Positions 1 to 5,673 of a stretch of DNA of 23,084 nucleotides are shown piece after piece. The stretch comes from a virus. The notes below the pieces were generated by a model, which saw only the letters and a program-made list of their open reading frames with translations, was not told where the DNA came from and made no database searches. The stretch is from the IMG/VR virus record IMGVR_UViG_3300046001_001466, positions 1 to 23,084 of that record. One strand, given 5' to 3'. The position numbers and the translations under genes were made by a program. Position 1 is the first letter of the stretch, and each line of letters starts with the position of its first letter.

Positions 1-2
1 TT

Positions 3-71
3 CACGAACTTCAAAATCTTTACTTTGCACTGACTCGTAAAGAACTTGAACTGAAAAACGTAACTCCTTAA
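3..71 (+). CDS. C-terminal end of an unknown protein (partial)
   Basis: An open frame enters from the left edge and stops with TAA at 69-71, giving 22 residues that end LELKNVTP. The other two forward frames meet stops within about 40 bases. The piece is charged and mostly helical in composition and carries no motif I can name. It is on the same strand as all later genes and is followed by a 102-base non-coding gap containing inverted repeats, which fits the end of a transcription unit. The gene itself lies outside the window, so no function is proposed. Confidence 0.45.
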   Translation, partial: HELQNLYFALTRKELELKNVTP

Positions 72-85
72 TTTCTATTATACTC

Positions 86-146
86 TGTTAGCAAATCGTT
101 TTAATGTTTGCTAACGAAAAGCTAACTGACGTTTCAATGTCTGTTA
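86..146. repeat. Cluster of GTTAG/CTAAC inverted repeats
   Basis: In the gap between the first two genes, GTTAGCAAA (87-95) and TTTGCTAAC (107-115) form a perfect 9-bp inverted repeat with an 11-base spacer, extendable by one G-T pair on each side. Two further half-sites follow: AGCTAAC at 120-126 and CTGTTAG at 140-146. CTGTTAG also occurs at 85-91. No T-tract follows the hairpin directly, so an ordinary intrinsic terminator is less likely than a protein-binding site. An operator, a replication or packaging site, or a weak terminator for the upstream gene remain possible. Confidence 0.55.
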
Positions 147-173
147 GGTAATGTTATAACATAAATAGATAAG

Positions 174-257
174 ATGAGTAGAGAAATAATAATAGGCGTA
201 ATAGCTATTGGATTGATAGTAATTACAGTAATAATAGATAAATATACTAAGTTATGA
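174..257 (+). CDS. Small single-pass membrane peptide (27 aa)
   Basis: ATG at 174 opens a 27-residue frame: a short polar start (MSRE), then an unbroken hydrophobic stretch of Ile, Val, Gly and Leu over residues 5-21, then a polar end (DKYTKL). This is the profile of one membrane-spanning helix. Its TGA overlaps the ATG of the next gene (ATGA at 254-257), the same coupling used by other gene pairs in this window, and that is the main reason to believe it is translated. It has no recognisable family, and a function at the host inner membrane is only inferred from the helix. Confidence 0.5.
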   Translation: MSREIIIGVIAIGLIVITVIIDKYTKL

Positions 258-637
258 AAGTAGGAGATAAATTAAGATATAAAGGCGGATTTAATCCAGA
301 AGCCATGGTTTATGAATATATACAGTTTGATAAAGAATATAAAGTAGTTTACGCTAGTGATACTTGTATTGATTTAATATTAGATAAAAATATTGAATGG
401 TCATTTACAATAGATCAAATTCATAGCTTTTTTATTCCTTGTGTTGAATCAAAAGACGAACACTATGACAACACGAATGGAAGCCTTTATAAGTTTGCGT
501 GTGATCATAACCTAAATGCGTTTGAATTCGATTGCATTAAACGTCTAGTAAGATGCAGAAAGAAAGGGCAGTTCAAAGAAGACTTAGAGAAAACAAAAAG
601 AGTGATTGATTTATACTTAAAAGAATTTGAATTATGA
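254..637 (+). CDS. DUF3310-like protein with N-terminal beta domain
   Basis: The protein has 127 residues and appears to have two parts. Residues 1-62 are rich in beta-forming residues (VGDKLRYK at the start, then FDKEYKVVYA), like the small SH3-type N-terminal domains common in phage proteins. Residues 69-122 resemble DUF3310: HYDN, then a helix (LYKFACDHNL), a second helix with a basic patch (CIKRLVRCRKKG) and an EDLEKTKRVIDLYL helix. DUF3310 occurs in small phage proteins, including ones related to T7 gp1.7, a nucleotide kinase; activity here is not shown by the sequence. The ATG overlaps the preceding stop and the stop overlaps the next ATG, so it sits in a coupled operon of small genes. 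Confidence 0.65.
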   Translation: MKVGDKLRYKGGFNPEAMVYEYIQFDKEYKVVYASDTCIDLILDKNIEWSFTIDQIHSFFIPCVESKDEHYDNTNGSLYKFACDHNLNAFEFDCIKRLVRCRKKGQFKEDLEKTKRVIDLYLKEFEL

Positions 638-849
638 CAGCAGTAGAATTTTTAGTAGAACAAATAAAACAGAATGTTCACACTTCATTTGAAGAGTTTG
701 AACTATTAGTTAACCAAGCCAAAGAAATGGAGAAACAACAGATAATTGATGCAGTAGAGGAAACTATTTATGAAATGAGTTTATATGAAAGTTTTAGAAC
801 TTTAGAAACTGGAGAGCAATACTACAACGAAACCTTTAAATCAGAATAA
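634..849 (+). CDS. Small acidic helical protein, paralogue A
   Basis: This 71-residue protein begins MTAVEFLVEQ, contains the block AKEMEKQQIIDAVEE in the middle and ends with EQYYNETFK. It is strongly acidic, probably all-helical, and has no signal peptide or catalytic motif. The ATG overlaps the previous stop. The next gene repeats the same three blocks in the same order, so the two are tandem paralogues. I recall similar short proteins (MTAVEFLVEQ...EQYYNETFK) recurring, often in several copies, in early regions of Bacteroidota phages; their role is unknown to me. Confidence 0.8.
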   Translation: MTAVEFLVEQIKQNVHTSFEEFELLVNQAKEMEKQQIIDAVEETIYEMSLYESFRTLETGEQYYNETFKSE

Positions 850-850
850 G

Positions 851-1129
851 ATGATGACAGCAATTGAATTTTTAGTAGATAAGATTTGTATAGATGTAGA
901 TATGTACGATGAAGAAGGTAATGTTAATGGTGTTGAGTATTGGAATGCTTTTCGTTCTTGTACGGATTTATCAGAATATATTAATAAAGCCAAAGAAATG
1001 GAGAAGCAACAAATAATAGATGCTTATAGAGATGGAAGGAGTGACCAACAATCTGATATACCAAGTAAATTCTATAATAGAATGGCTGAAGATTTCTACA
1101 ACGAAACCTTTAAAAACACGAAAGAATGA
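851..1129 (+). CDS. Small acidic helical protein, paralogue B
   Basis: The protein has 92 residues from the first ATG; the second ATG at 854 gives MTAIEFLVDK, which aligns exactly with the start of the upstream paralogue and may be the real start. Shared blocks are MTA-I/V-EFLV, AKEMEKQQIIDA and YNETFK. Compared with paralogue A it has an insertion after the first block (residues about 15-40, containing GNVNGVEYWNAF) and a different linker before the C-terminal block. The DNA matches at 32 of 35 positions between 718-752 and 989-1023 and at all 18 between 823-840 and 1097-1114, so the duplication is either fairly recent or under strong constraint. No function can be assigned. Confidence 0.8.
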   Translation: MMTAIEFLVDKICIDVDMYDEEGNVNGVEYWNAFRSCTDLSEYINKAKEMEKQQIIDAYRDGRSDQQSDIPSKFYNRMAEDFYNETFKNTKE

Positions 1130-1174
1130 GAACTTTAATTTACATATTTATAATTAATTTGTTATATAAAGGCA

Positions 1175-1200
1175 TTGATTGAAAAATAATGTTATATTTG
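1175..1200 (+). promoter_or_regulatory. Bacteroidota-type promoter for the sigma-like gene
   Basis: TATATTTG at 1193-1200 matches the -7 consensus TAnnTTTG of Bacteroidota primary-sigma promoters. A TTG at 1175-1177 could be the -33 element, although the 15-base gap is shorter than usual. The site follows the end of the paralogue pair by about 60 bases and lies inside the possible N-terminal extension of the next gene. This argues that translation starts at the later ATG (1222), leaving a short A-rich leader with an 11-A run. Confidence 0.5.
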
Positions 1201-1221
1201 AAAAAAAAAAACATCTATATT

Positions 1222-1755
1222 ATGAATGCTGATTGGTTAAAATATATCGCTAAACATCATAAAGAGTGGGTTTCTATTGTAAAAGGATGGGGAGAGCATG
1301 AATACTGTGAAGATATAGTTCAAGAGATGTATATTAAACTACTCAAATATACTACAGAAGAAAAGATAGTTAAAAACGGTCAAGTAAACAAGTCTTATGT
1401 TTGGTTTACATTACGATCTATTTTCATTTCAGCAATCAAAGAACGAAATAAGATAGCAAAGGTTAGAATTGGTGACGGATTTGAAGTAGAATACATTTGT
1501 GAGTTAGAAGAAACAATAGCTTATTCAAGAATGTTAAGTAAGATTGATAAAGAGATGGATAGCTGGGAATGGTTTGATAAGATGCTATTTAAACTATACG
1601 CAAAGTCAGGAGATTCAATACGAGATATTGCAGAACGTTCTCACATTTCAACTACTTCAATATTTCACACGTTAAAGCATTGTAAAGAAAGAATTAAAGA
1701 TAATGTATCAGAAGACTATGAAGATTTTAAGAATAACGATTTTGAATTAATATAA
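1222..1755 (+). CDS. RNA polymerase sigma factor-like protein (ECF size)
   Basis: From ATG 1222 the protein has 177 residues. Residues 8-76 look like sigma region 2: EDIVQEMYIKLLKY (30-43), then an aromatic basic helix (YVWFTLRSIFISAIKERNK). Residues 118-160 look like region 4, a helix-turn-helix (SGDSIRDIAERSHIS, then TSIFHTLKHCKERIKD). The two-domain layout and length fit extracytoplasmic-function-type sigma factors. An upstream ATG at 1189 would add 11 residues, but it precedes the TATATTTG promoter box and the added sequence is lysine-rich, so I prefer 1222. Placed just ahead of the terminase genes, it may direct host RNA polymerase to phage promoters. A non-sigma DNA-binding role, such as in packaging, cannot be excluded. 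The acidic C-terminal tail (SEDYEDFKNNDFELI) is unusual. Confidence 0.65.
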   Translation: MNADWLKYIAKHHKEWVSIVKGWGEHEYCEDIVQEMYIKLLKYTTEEKIVKNGQVNKSYVWFTLRSIFISAIKERNKIAKVRIGDGFEVEYICELEETIAYSRMLSKIDKEMDSWEWFDKMLFKLYAKSGDSIRDIAERSHISTTSIFHTLKHCKERIKDNVSEDYEDFKNNDFELI

Positions 1756-1761
1756 ACAACT

Positions 1762-1938
1762 ATGAATAAAACAGTAATTAAATTTTTAGAACAAGAAGCA
1801 GCAAATATTGCTTTAAAGATGGATGAAGTAGGAAAGTCTGAAACACCAAACTTAGCAGATTATCATTTTTTAACTGCATTAATGATGAGTATCCAATATT
1901 TATTAGAGACAAATGGCAAAGCAAGTAAAAAGAACTAG
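1762..1938 (+). CDS. Small hypothetical protein (58 aa)
   Basis: ATG at 1762 lies seven bases after the previous stop and opens a 58-residue frame ending at TAG 1936-1938. It reads as two helices (IKFLEQEAANIALKM; LADYHFLTALMMSIQYLLE) joined by a polar turn, with a basic tail NGKASKKN. It overlaps the next gene by 26 bases in another frame. Tight spacing and amphipathic helices support a real gene. No family is recognised. Confidence 0.55.
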   Translation: MNKTVIKFLEQEAANIALKMDEVGKSETPNLADYHFLTALMMSIQYLLETNGKASKKN

Positions 1939-2329
1939 AAGAACGCCAGAACAAATGGCAGAAGCAAGAGCGAATGAATCGCAAGGATTAGGAGATACGG
2001 TTGAAAAGATATTTGAAGCAACAGGAATAGCTAAACTTGTTCATTTTATTGCAGGAGATGATTGTAATTGCGACAAAAGAAAAGCAACTTTGAACAAATT
2101 GTTCCCGTATAATAATCCTTTGTGCTTAACTGAAGATGAATATCAGTATTTAGATGCTTTCGTTACTTCAAAGAGAGACGATCTAAAACACGCAGAACAA
2201 ACAAGAATGCTATCGATCTACAATAGAGTATTCAAAGCAAAGAACGAGCCTACAAATTGTGCGTCTTGTTGGAGAGATATAATTAATTCACTTAAAAAAG
2301 TACATAGAACATATGAAGAAAATATTTAG
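1913..2329 (+). CDS. Conserved-type phage protein with paired Cys motifs
   Basis: This 138-residue protein has a basic N-terminus (KQVKRTRRTPEQ), a helix around residues 28-47 and then a Cys motif DDCNCDKRKATLNKLFPY at 49-66 (C51, C53). C71 follows, and a second pair CASC lies at 116-119 near the end. Four or five cysteines in C-x-C and C-x2-C spacing suggest a bound metal, probably zinc; this is inferred from the pattern. I recall DKRK..LN..FPY proteins near the terminase genes of Bacteroidota phages but know no function. A DNA- or terminase-associated role would fit the basic start and the neighbourhood. Confidence 0.75.
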   Translation: MAKQVKRTRRTPEQMAEARANESQGLGDTVEKIFEATGIAKLVHFIAGDDCNCDKRKATLNKLFPYNNPLCLTEDEYQYLDAFVTSKRDDLKHAEQTRMLSIYNRVFKAKNEPTNCASCWRDIINSLKKVHRTYEENI

Positions 2330-2573
2330 TATAGCAATCTTATCAATTGTATTGATGAGTTGCAAGAAAGAAGTTAAAACACCAGTAAGTAACACGTGTA
2401 ATTGTGTAGAGTATCACGAACAAAAAGAAATGGTAGGAACATATCCAACATGGCAGTTAGAGTTTGTATTCGATTATCAAACAGATTCTATTCCTGATTT
2501 GTGTTCAAAGGATAATGGTACATGGATATATAACTCAAACAGCACACAACGCTATAAGTATATCTGTAATTAA
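2313..2573 (+). CDS. Small phage-encoded lipoprotein
   Basis: The protein has 86 residues. A type II signal peptide is clear: MKK, hydrophobic residues 4-14, and a lipobox ending in Cys 17 (VLMSC), followed directly by KKE. The mature part is about 70 residues with four more cysteines (in TCNC, DLC and the final YICN) that could form disulphides in the periplasm. It overlaps the previous gene by 17 bases. Small lipoproteins made by phages sometimes block the receptor or DNA entry of a second phage, as T5 Llp does; that role is only a possibility here. Simple envelope modification is the alternative. Confidence 0.75.
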   Translation: MKKIFSIAILSIVLMSCKKEVKTPVSNTCNCVEYHEQKEMVGTYPTWQLEFVFDYQTDSIPDLCSKDNGTWIYNSNSTQRYKYICN

Positions 2574-2593
2574 TACAAAATGTGTTACACAAA

Positions 2594-2794
2594 ATGTATA
2601 AGCCACAAGATATGAAATACTATATTGCAGTTGTAAATGATAGAATCCATCTAAAGGAATGGAAACGACTAAAAACAAATTTGCAAGTTAGTGGTTATTC
2701 ATATATAGTGTTCTTTGATTATAGCATTCAAGAAATAGAATTGAATGAAGTTACAAAGGAAGTGTTCAAGCAAATGGCATATTGTGAGAATTGA
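2594..2794 (+). CDS. Small hypothetical protein (66 aa)
   Basis: From ATG 2594 the protein has 66 residues; a GTG at 2582 would add four and an ATG at 2612 would remove six. It contains YYIAVVND, a basic stretch HLKEWKRLKTNL and a beta segment YSYIVFFDYS, ending EVFKQMAYCEN. This may be a small alpha/beta fold. The stop overlaps a TTG (TTGA at 2791-2794) that could start the next gene. No family is recognised. Confidence 0.6.
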   Translation: MYKPQDMKYYIAVVNDRIHLKEWKRLKTNLQVSGYSYIVFFDYSIQEIELNEVTKEVFKQMAYCEN

Positions 2795-2814
2795 ATAAAC
2801 AATACTTTTATCAG

Positions 2815-3105
2815 ATGGAAGGAAAGAAACAGAATGGAGGCAAACGTGAGGGTGCAGGAAGACCTACAAAGGTAGATGAGTTGAAAGTTAATGAACTGTT
2901 CAATAAAGCACTTAAAGTTCTTTACAAGCAAGATACGGACGAGGACAATAAAGTCAATTTTATAGTTGATTTATTAGATAGTCAAAGAGGGCAAATCTTT
3001 GTAGCTGAACATTTATTCGGTAAAGCAAAAGATACAGTTGAAACAACATTGAATGTAAACGATTTCAATATTAAAGATTACTTCAAAGTTGGTACTAGTA
3101 AATGA
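2815..3105 (+). CDS. terS: Terminase small subunit-like protein
   Basis: From ATG 2815 the protein has 96 residues. It starts MEGKKQNGGKREGAGRPTK; the GGKREGAGRP motif is a known N-terminal signature of a group of phage terminase small subunits and related DNA-binding proteins. Helices follow (VNELFNKALKVLYK; NFIVDLLDSQRGQIFVAEHLFGKAKD). A TTG at 2791 overlapping the previous stop would add eight residues (MNKQYFYQ). It overlaps the start of the large subunit gene, as expected of a small subunit. The assignment rests on motif and position. It would bind the packaging site and hand DNA to the large subunit. Confidence 0.7.
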   Translation: MEGKKQNGGKREGAGRPTKVDELKVNELFNKALKVLYKQDTDEDNKVNFIVDLLDSQRGQIFVAEHLFGKAKDTVETTLNVNDFNIKDYFKVGTSK

Positions 3106-4294
3106 TAAGTATAATGCTTTAGGCTCAGATTCTAGGTATTTTATAGCAACAGGTGGAAGAGGTAGTAGTAAGTCATTTTCTATTACTTCGTTTCTTGTTA
3201 TGTTATCTAGGGAATCAGGTCATGTTATTCTATTCACACGTTATACATTAGTTTCAGCATCTATATCAATCATTCCAGAATTCATTGAAAAGATTGAATT
3301 GCTTAAATTAGCACATGAGTTCATTATAACCAAAGATGAGATTATAAATATCAATTCAGGTAGTAAGATAATCTTTAAAGGAATAAAGACCAGTTCAGGA
3401 ACACAAACTGCAAACTTAAAATCATTAGCTGGAGTTACGACCTGGGTATTAGATGAAGCAGAAGAGTTAACAGATGAAGATACGTTTGATAAAATTGATT
3501 TATCTATCAGGCATAAGACAAAACAGAATAGAGTTATTCTTATACTTAATCCTGCTACAAAAGAGCACTTCATATATCAAAGATTCTTTGAAAGCAAAGG
3601 AGTGGCTGCAGGAAGTAACATAACAAAAGCAGATACAACGTACATACATACAACGTATTTAGATAACATTGAAAATCTATCTGAATCATTCCTACAACAG
3701 ATTGAAACTATTAAGCTACGAAGACCTGAAAGATACCAACATCAAATACTAGGGGGTTGGTTAGATAAAGCTGAAGGAGTTATTTTTACCAATTGGTCAA
3801 TAGGCAAGTTTCAAGATGTAGGTACTGTTGTGTACGGTCAAGATTTTGGATTCTCAAACGATCCATCTACATTGGTTGCAACATCAATAGATTCTGTAAA
3901 TAAGAAAATATATCTTAAGTTATTAATGTATCAAACTGGATTAACGACTACAGAAATATACCAACTGAATAAACACTACGCAGAAGATAAATTGATTGTA
4001 GCAGATTGTGCAGAACCGAGATTGATTAATGAATTAAGAGCAAAAGGATTGAACATCTTAGAAGCTGTGAAAGGTCAAGGAAGTGTAACACATGGAATCA
4101 CAATACTACAAGATTACGATTTAATAGTAGATGAAGATTCAGTTGATTTAATTAAGGAGTTGAATAATTACTGTTGGCTAGAGAAGAAAAGTAAAACACC
4201 AATAGATAAACACAATCACGCATTAGATGCTATCAGATATGCAGTAGGTTATCAGTTAGACAATCCAACAAGGGGAACATACGCAATATATTAA
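3089..4294 (+). CDS. terL: Terminase large subunit
   Basis: The protein has 401 residues. The ATPase half shows a Walker A-like loop TGGRGSSKS (21-29), Walker B WVLDEAEE (119-126, acidic D122 E123) and LILNP (151-155). The nuclease half has three acidic sites: QDFGFSND (D252), VADCAEP (D306) and HALDAIRYA (D380), the RNase H-like arrangement of Terminase_6/Terminase_3 families. It pumps DNA into the procapsid and cuts the concatemer. The start is a TTG at 3089, overlapping terS by 17 bases. The frame is closed by TAA at 3056-3058 and holds no ATG until residue 38, beyond Walker A, so a non-ATG start is required. At 401 residues it is at the short end for the family. Confidence 0.95.
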   Translation: MVLVNDKYNALGSDSRYFIATGGRGSSKSFSITSFLVMLSRESGHVILFTRYTLVSASISIIPEFIEKIELLKLAHEFIITKDEIININSGSKIIFKGIKTSSGTQTANLKSLAGVTTWVLDEAEELTDEDTFDKIDLSIRHKTKQNRVILILNPATKEHFIYQRFFESKGVAAGSNITKADTTYIHTTYLDNIENLSESFLQQIETIKLRRPERYQHQILGGWLDKAEGVIFTNWSIGKFQDVGTVVYGQDFGFSNDPSTLVATSIDSVNKKIYLKLLMYQTGLTTTEIYQLNKHYAEDKLIVADCAEPRLINELRAKGLNILEAVKGQGSVTHGITILQDYDLIVDEDSVDLIKELNNYCWLEKKSKTPIDKHNHALDAIRYAVGYQLDNPTRGTYAIY

Positions 4295-4296
4295 CT

Positions 4297-4470
4297 ATGG
4301 AATTTATACACATGAATGAAATGATTGAACGAGTAGAGATGTTTCTATGGGATTCAAAGCAAGTAAAGGTAAAGATTATAATAAATAACCCTATGCGAAT
4401 ACATCACGATATGGAGTTATTAAATTATGCTTATGGTATTGCCTTAGACTATTACAAAAATAAGAACTAA
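4297..4470 (+). CDS. Small hypothetical protein (57 aa)
   Basis: ATG at 4297, two bases after the terL stop, opens a 57-residue frame ending at TAA 4468-4470. The sequence has a Met-rich helix (MNEMIERVEMFLW), a beta-like KVKIIINNP and a helix with a Tyr/Ala pattern (LLNYAYGIALDYYK). Without it the stretch 4295-4484 would be the longest gap in this half of a very tightly packed region, so it is probably a gene. No family is recognised. Confidence 0.55.
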   Translation: MEFIHMNEMIERVEMFLWDSKQVKVKIIINNPMRIHHDMELLNYAYGIALDYYKNKN

Positions 4471-4484
4471 TTGTTATAATAATA

Positions 4485-5171
4485 ATGAAACTAGAAATAC
4501 AAGTACCAACTAAATTAGCTGATATATCTTTAGAGAAATACCAGTCGTTTATGTCTATCAAAGAAAGCAATGAGGATGAGGATTTTGTCGGTAAAAAAAT
4601 GATAAGTATCTTCTGTGGTATTAAAATGAATAACGTAGGGTTACTTAAGAAGAGTTCAATAGATGAAGTTTCACAAGTCTTTGTTGATATATTTAGTACG
4701 TTACCAAAGTTTCAAGATAGATTTGAGATGGGCGGTAAAACGTTTGGCTTTATTCCTAACCTTGAAGATATAACACTAGATGAGTATATCGACTTAGATA
4801 ATAACATAGGTGATTGGAAAACATTCCATAAAGCAATGGCAGTAATGTACAGACCTATAATTAAAACGAAGGGTAATAAGTTTGAAATAGAGCCTTATAT
4901 AAGTAATATTACTTATGCTGATGTTATGAAGTATGCACCATTAGATGTTGCTACTGGAGCGAAGGTTTTTTTTTGGAATTTAAAAAGAGAATTATTGAAG
5001 GGTACGATAGCCTATTTGGAGCGAACGGTGAAGGAGATGAGTATTCAGCTCAAACACAATTTACCAAAAGATGGGGATGGTACAACAGCTTATACGCACT
5101 TGCTGGAGGAAACGTACAAGAGTTTGAAAGAGTTGGAAAACTTAGACTTCTTCAATGCTTACAATGGTTGA
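4485..5171 (+). CDS. Tail assembly chaperone-like protein, frame-0 product
   Basis: This 228-residue protein starts with a beta segment (MKLEIQVPTKLADISLEKY) and continues as a mostly helical acidic protein with LPKFQDRFEMGGKTFGFIP near the middle. Around residue 160 the coding sequence crosses nine T bases (4966-4974). Frame 0 continues as FFWNLKRELLKGTIAYLE and a lysine/glutamate-rich helical tail to a TGA at 5169-5171. A second open frame overlaps the last 200 bases. Being upstream of the tape measure gene and split across two frames at a homopolymer matches tail assembly chaperones such as lambda G/GT. Those proteins hold the tape measure during tail polymerisation and are absent from virions. 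Function is inferred from arrangement, not from a recognised domain. Confidence 0.7.
   Translation: MKLEIQVPTKLADISLEKYQSFMSIKESNEDEDFVGKKMISIFCGIKMNNVGLLKKSSIDEVSQVFVDIFSTLPKFQDRFEMGGKTFGFIPNLEDITLDEYIDLDNNIGDWKTFHKAMAVMYRPIIKTKGNKFEIEPYISNITYADVMKYAPLDVATGAKVFFWNLKRELLKGTIAYLERTVKEMSIQLKHNLPKDGDGTTAYTHLLEETYKSLKELENLDFFNAYNG
4966..4975 (+). promoter_or_regulatory. Putative -1 ribosomal frameshift site (T9 run)
   Basis: Nine T bases at 4966-4974 contain the in-frame slippery heptamer T-TTT-TTT (4967-4973). Slipping back one base puts ribosomes in the frame of the 82-codon extension starting with TTG at 4973-4975. That frame is closed upstream by TGA at 4919-4921 and has no ATG between there and the run, so slippage is the simplest way to express it. 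RNA polymerase slippage on nine T bases is an alternative. Confidence 0.65.
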
Positions 5172-5221
5172 TGTACGAAAGTGAAAAGGTTAAAACAGAA
5201 AGAGAAATTATAAACAAATGA
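4973..5221 (+). CDS. Tail assembly chaperone, -1 frame extension
   Basis: The second frame encodes 82 residues: EFKKRIIEGYDSLFG, then a Trp/Gly-rich block (TQFTKRWGWYNSLYALAGG) and a helical end QCLQWLMYESEKVKTERE. It reads as a true folded protein and resembles C-terminal halves of tail proteins I associate with Bacteroidota phages. A -1 slip on the T run would join it to the first 163 residues of the upstream frame, giving about 245 residues. Its stop overlaps the next ATG (ATGA, 5218-5221), whereas the frame-0 stop lies 46 bases earlier. That is strong evidence that this frame is translated. Separate initiation at TTG 4973 is possible but less likely. Confidence 0.65.
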   Translation: MEFKKRIIEGYDSLFGANGEGDEYSAQTQFTKRWGWYNSLYALAGGNVQEFERVGKLRLLQCLQWLMYESEKVKTEREIINK

Positions 5222-5673
5222 CAGGATTCTACGCAGTTACAACAAAGATAAAAGATACATTAGCACTAGATGCTTTTGTAAACACTATTACGATGGGTGA
5301 TATATTTGATGTGGATTTAAATAAACAAACAATATTTCCTTTATCACATTTGATAGTGAATACTGCAACAAAAGAAGATAGAGTTATGCGTTTCAGTTTT
5401 ACTTTGCTTTCAATGGATATAGTGAACATATCTAAGGTACAAGTTACTGACCAATGGATAGGCAATGATAACACACAAGATGTCTTGAACACACAATTGG
5501 CTGTACAATCTAGGTTAACTGAATTACTTAAACGTTCAAGCATTGTAACTGACCATTATATTCTAGATGGTAATCCTAGTTTTGAGCCGTTTACAGAAAG
5601 ATTTGAGAATAGTTTAGCAGGATGGGCTTGTACATTTGATGTATTAGTTCCTAATGACATGACGATATGTTAA
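5218..5673 (+). CDS. Tail terminator/completion-like protein
   Basis: The protein has 151 residues. Layout: a helix (TTKIKDTLALDAFVNTITMGD), beta strands (IFPLSHLIVNTAT; VMRFSFTLLSMDIV), a long helix (NTQDVLNTQLAVQSRLTELLKR) and a C-terminal strand-rich part (FTERFENSLAGWACTFDVLVPN). This alternation, ending with a GW-x3-F-x-V-x-VPN pattern, fits small tail terminator proteins that cap the tail tube before joining to the head. The neighbours, chaperone upstream and gp10-like protein downstream, support a tail-neck role. I assign it by fold-like pattern and context only. Confidence 0.5.
   Translation: MTGFYAVTTKIKDTLALDAFVNTITMGDIFDVDLNKQTIFPLSHLIVNTATKEDRVMRFSFTLLSMDIVNISKVQVTDQWIGNDNTQDVLNTQLAVQSRLTELLKRSSIVTDHYILDGNPSFEPFTERFENSLAGWACTFDVLVPNDMTIC

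Noticed and set aside
1126-1182. 18-codon frame (MRTLIYIF...) overlapping the stop of paralogue B by ATGA
   Set aside because: The ATGA overlap and hydrophobic start are suggestive, but 18 codons of AT-rich sequence just before a promoter are too little to support a gene.
1201-1211. Run of 11 A bases considered as a slippery site
   Set aside because: It lies between the promoter box and the preferred start at 1222, so it is probably untranslated leader sequence.
1778-1984. Minus-strand open frame of 68 codons
   Set aside because: It is opposite the 58-residue gene and the Cys-motif gene, is low in complexity, and no other credible minus-strand gene exists in the window.
3241-3573. Minus-strand open frame of 110 codons
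   Set aside because: It lies entirely opposite terL, which has complete catalytic motifs. It is Ser/Ile/Val-rich as antisense frames of AT-rich genes tend to be.
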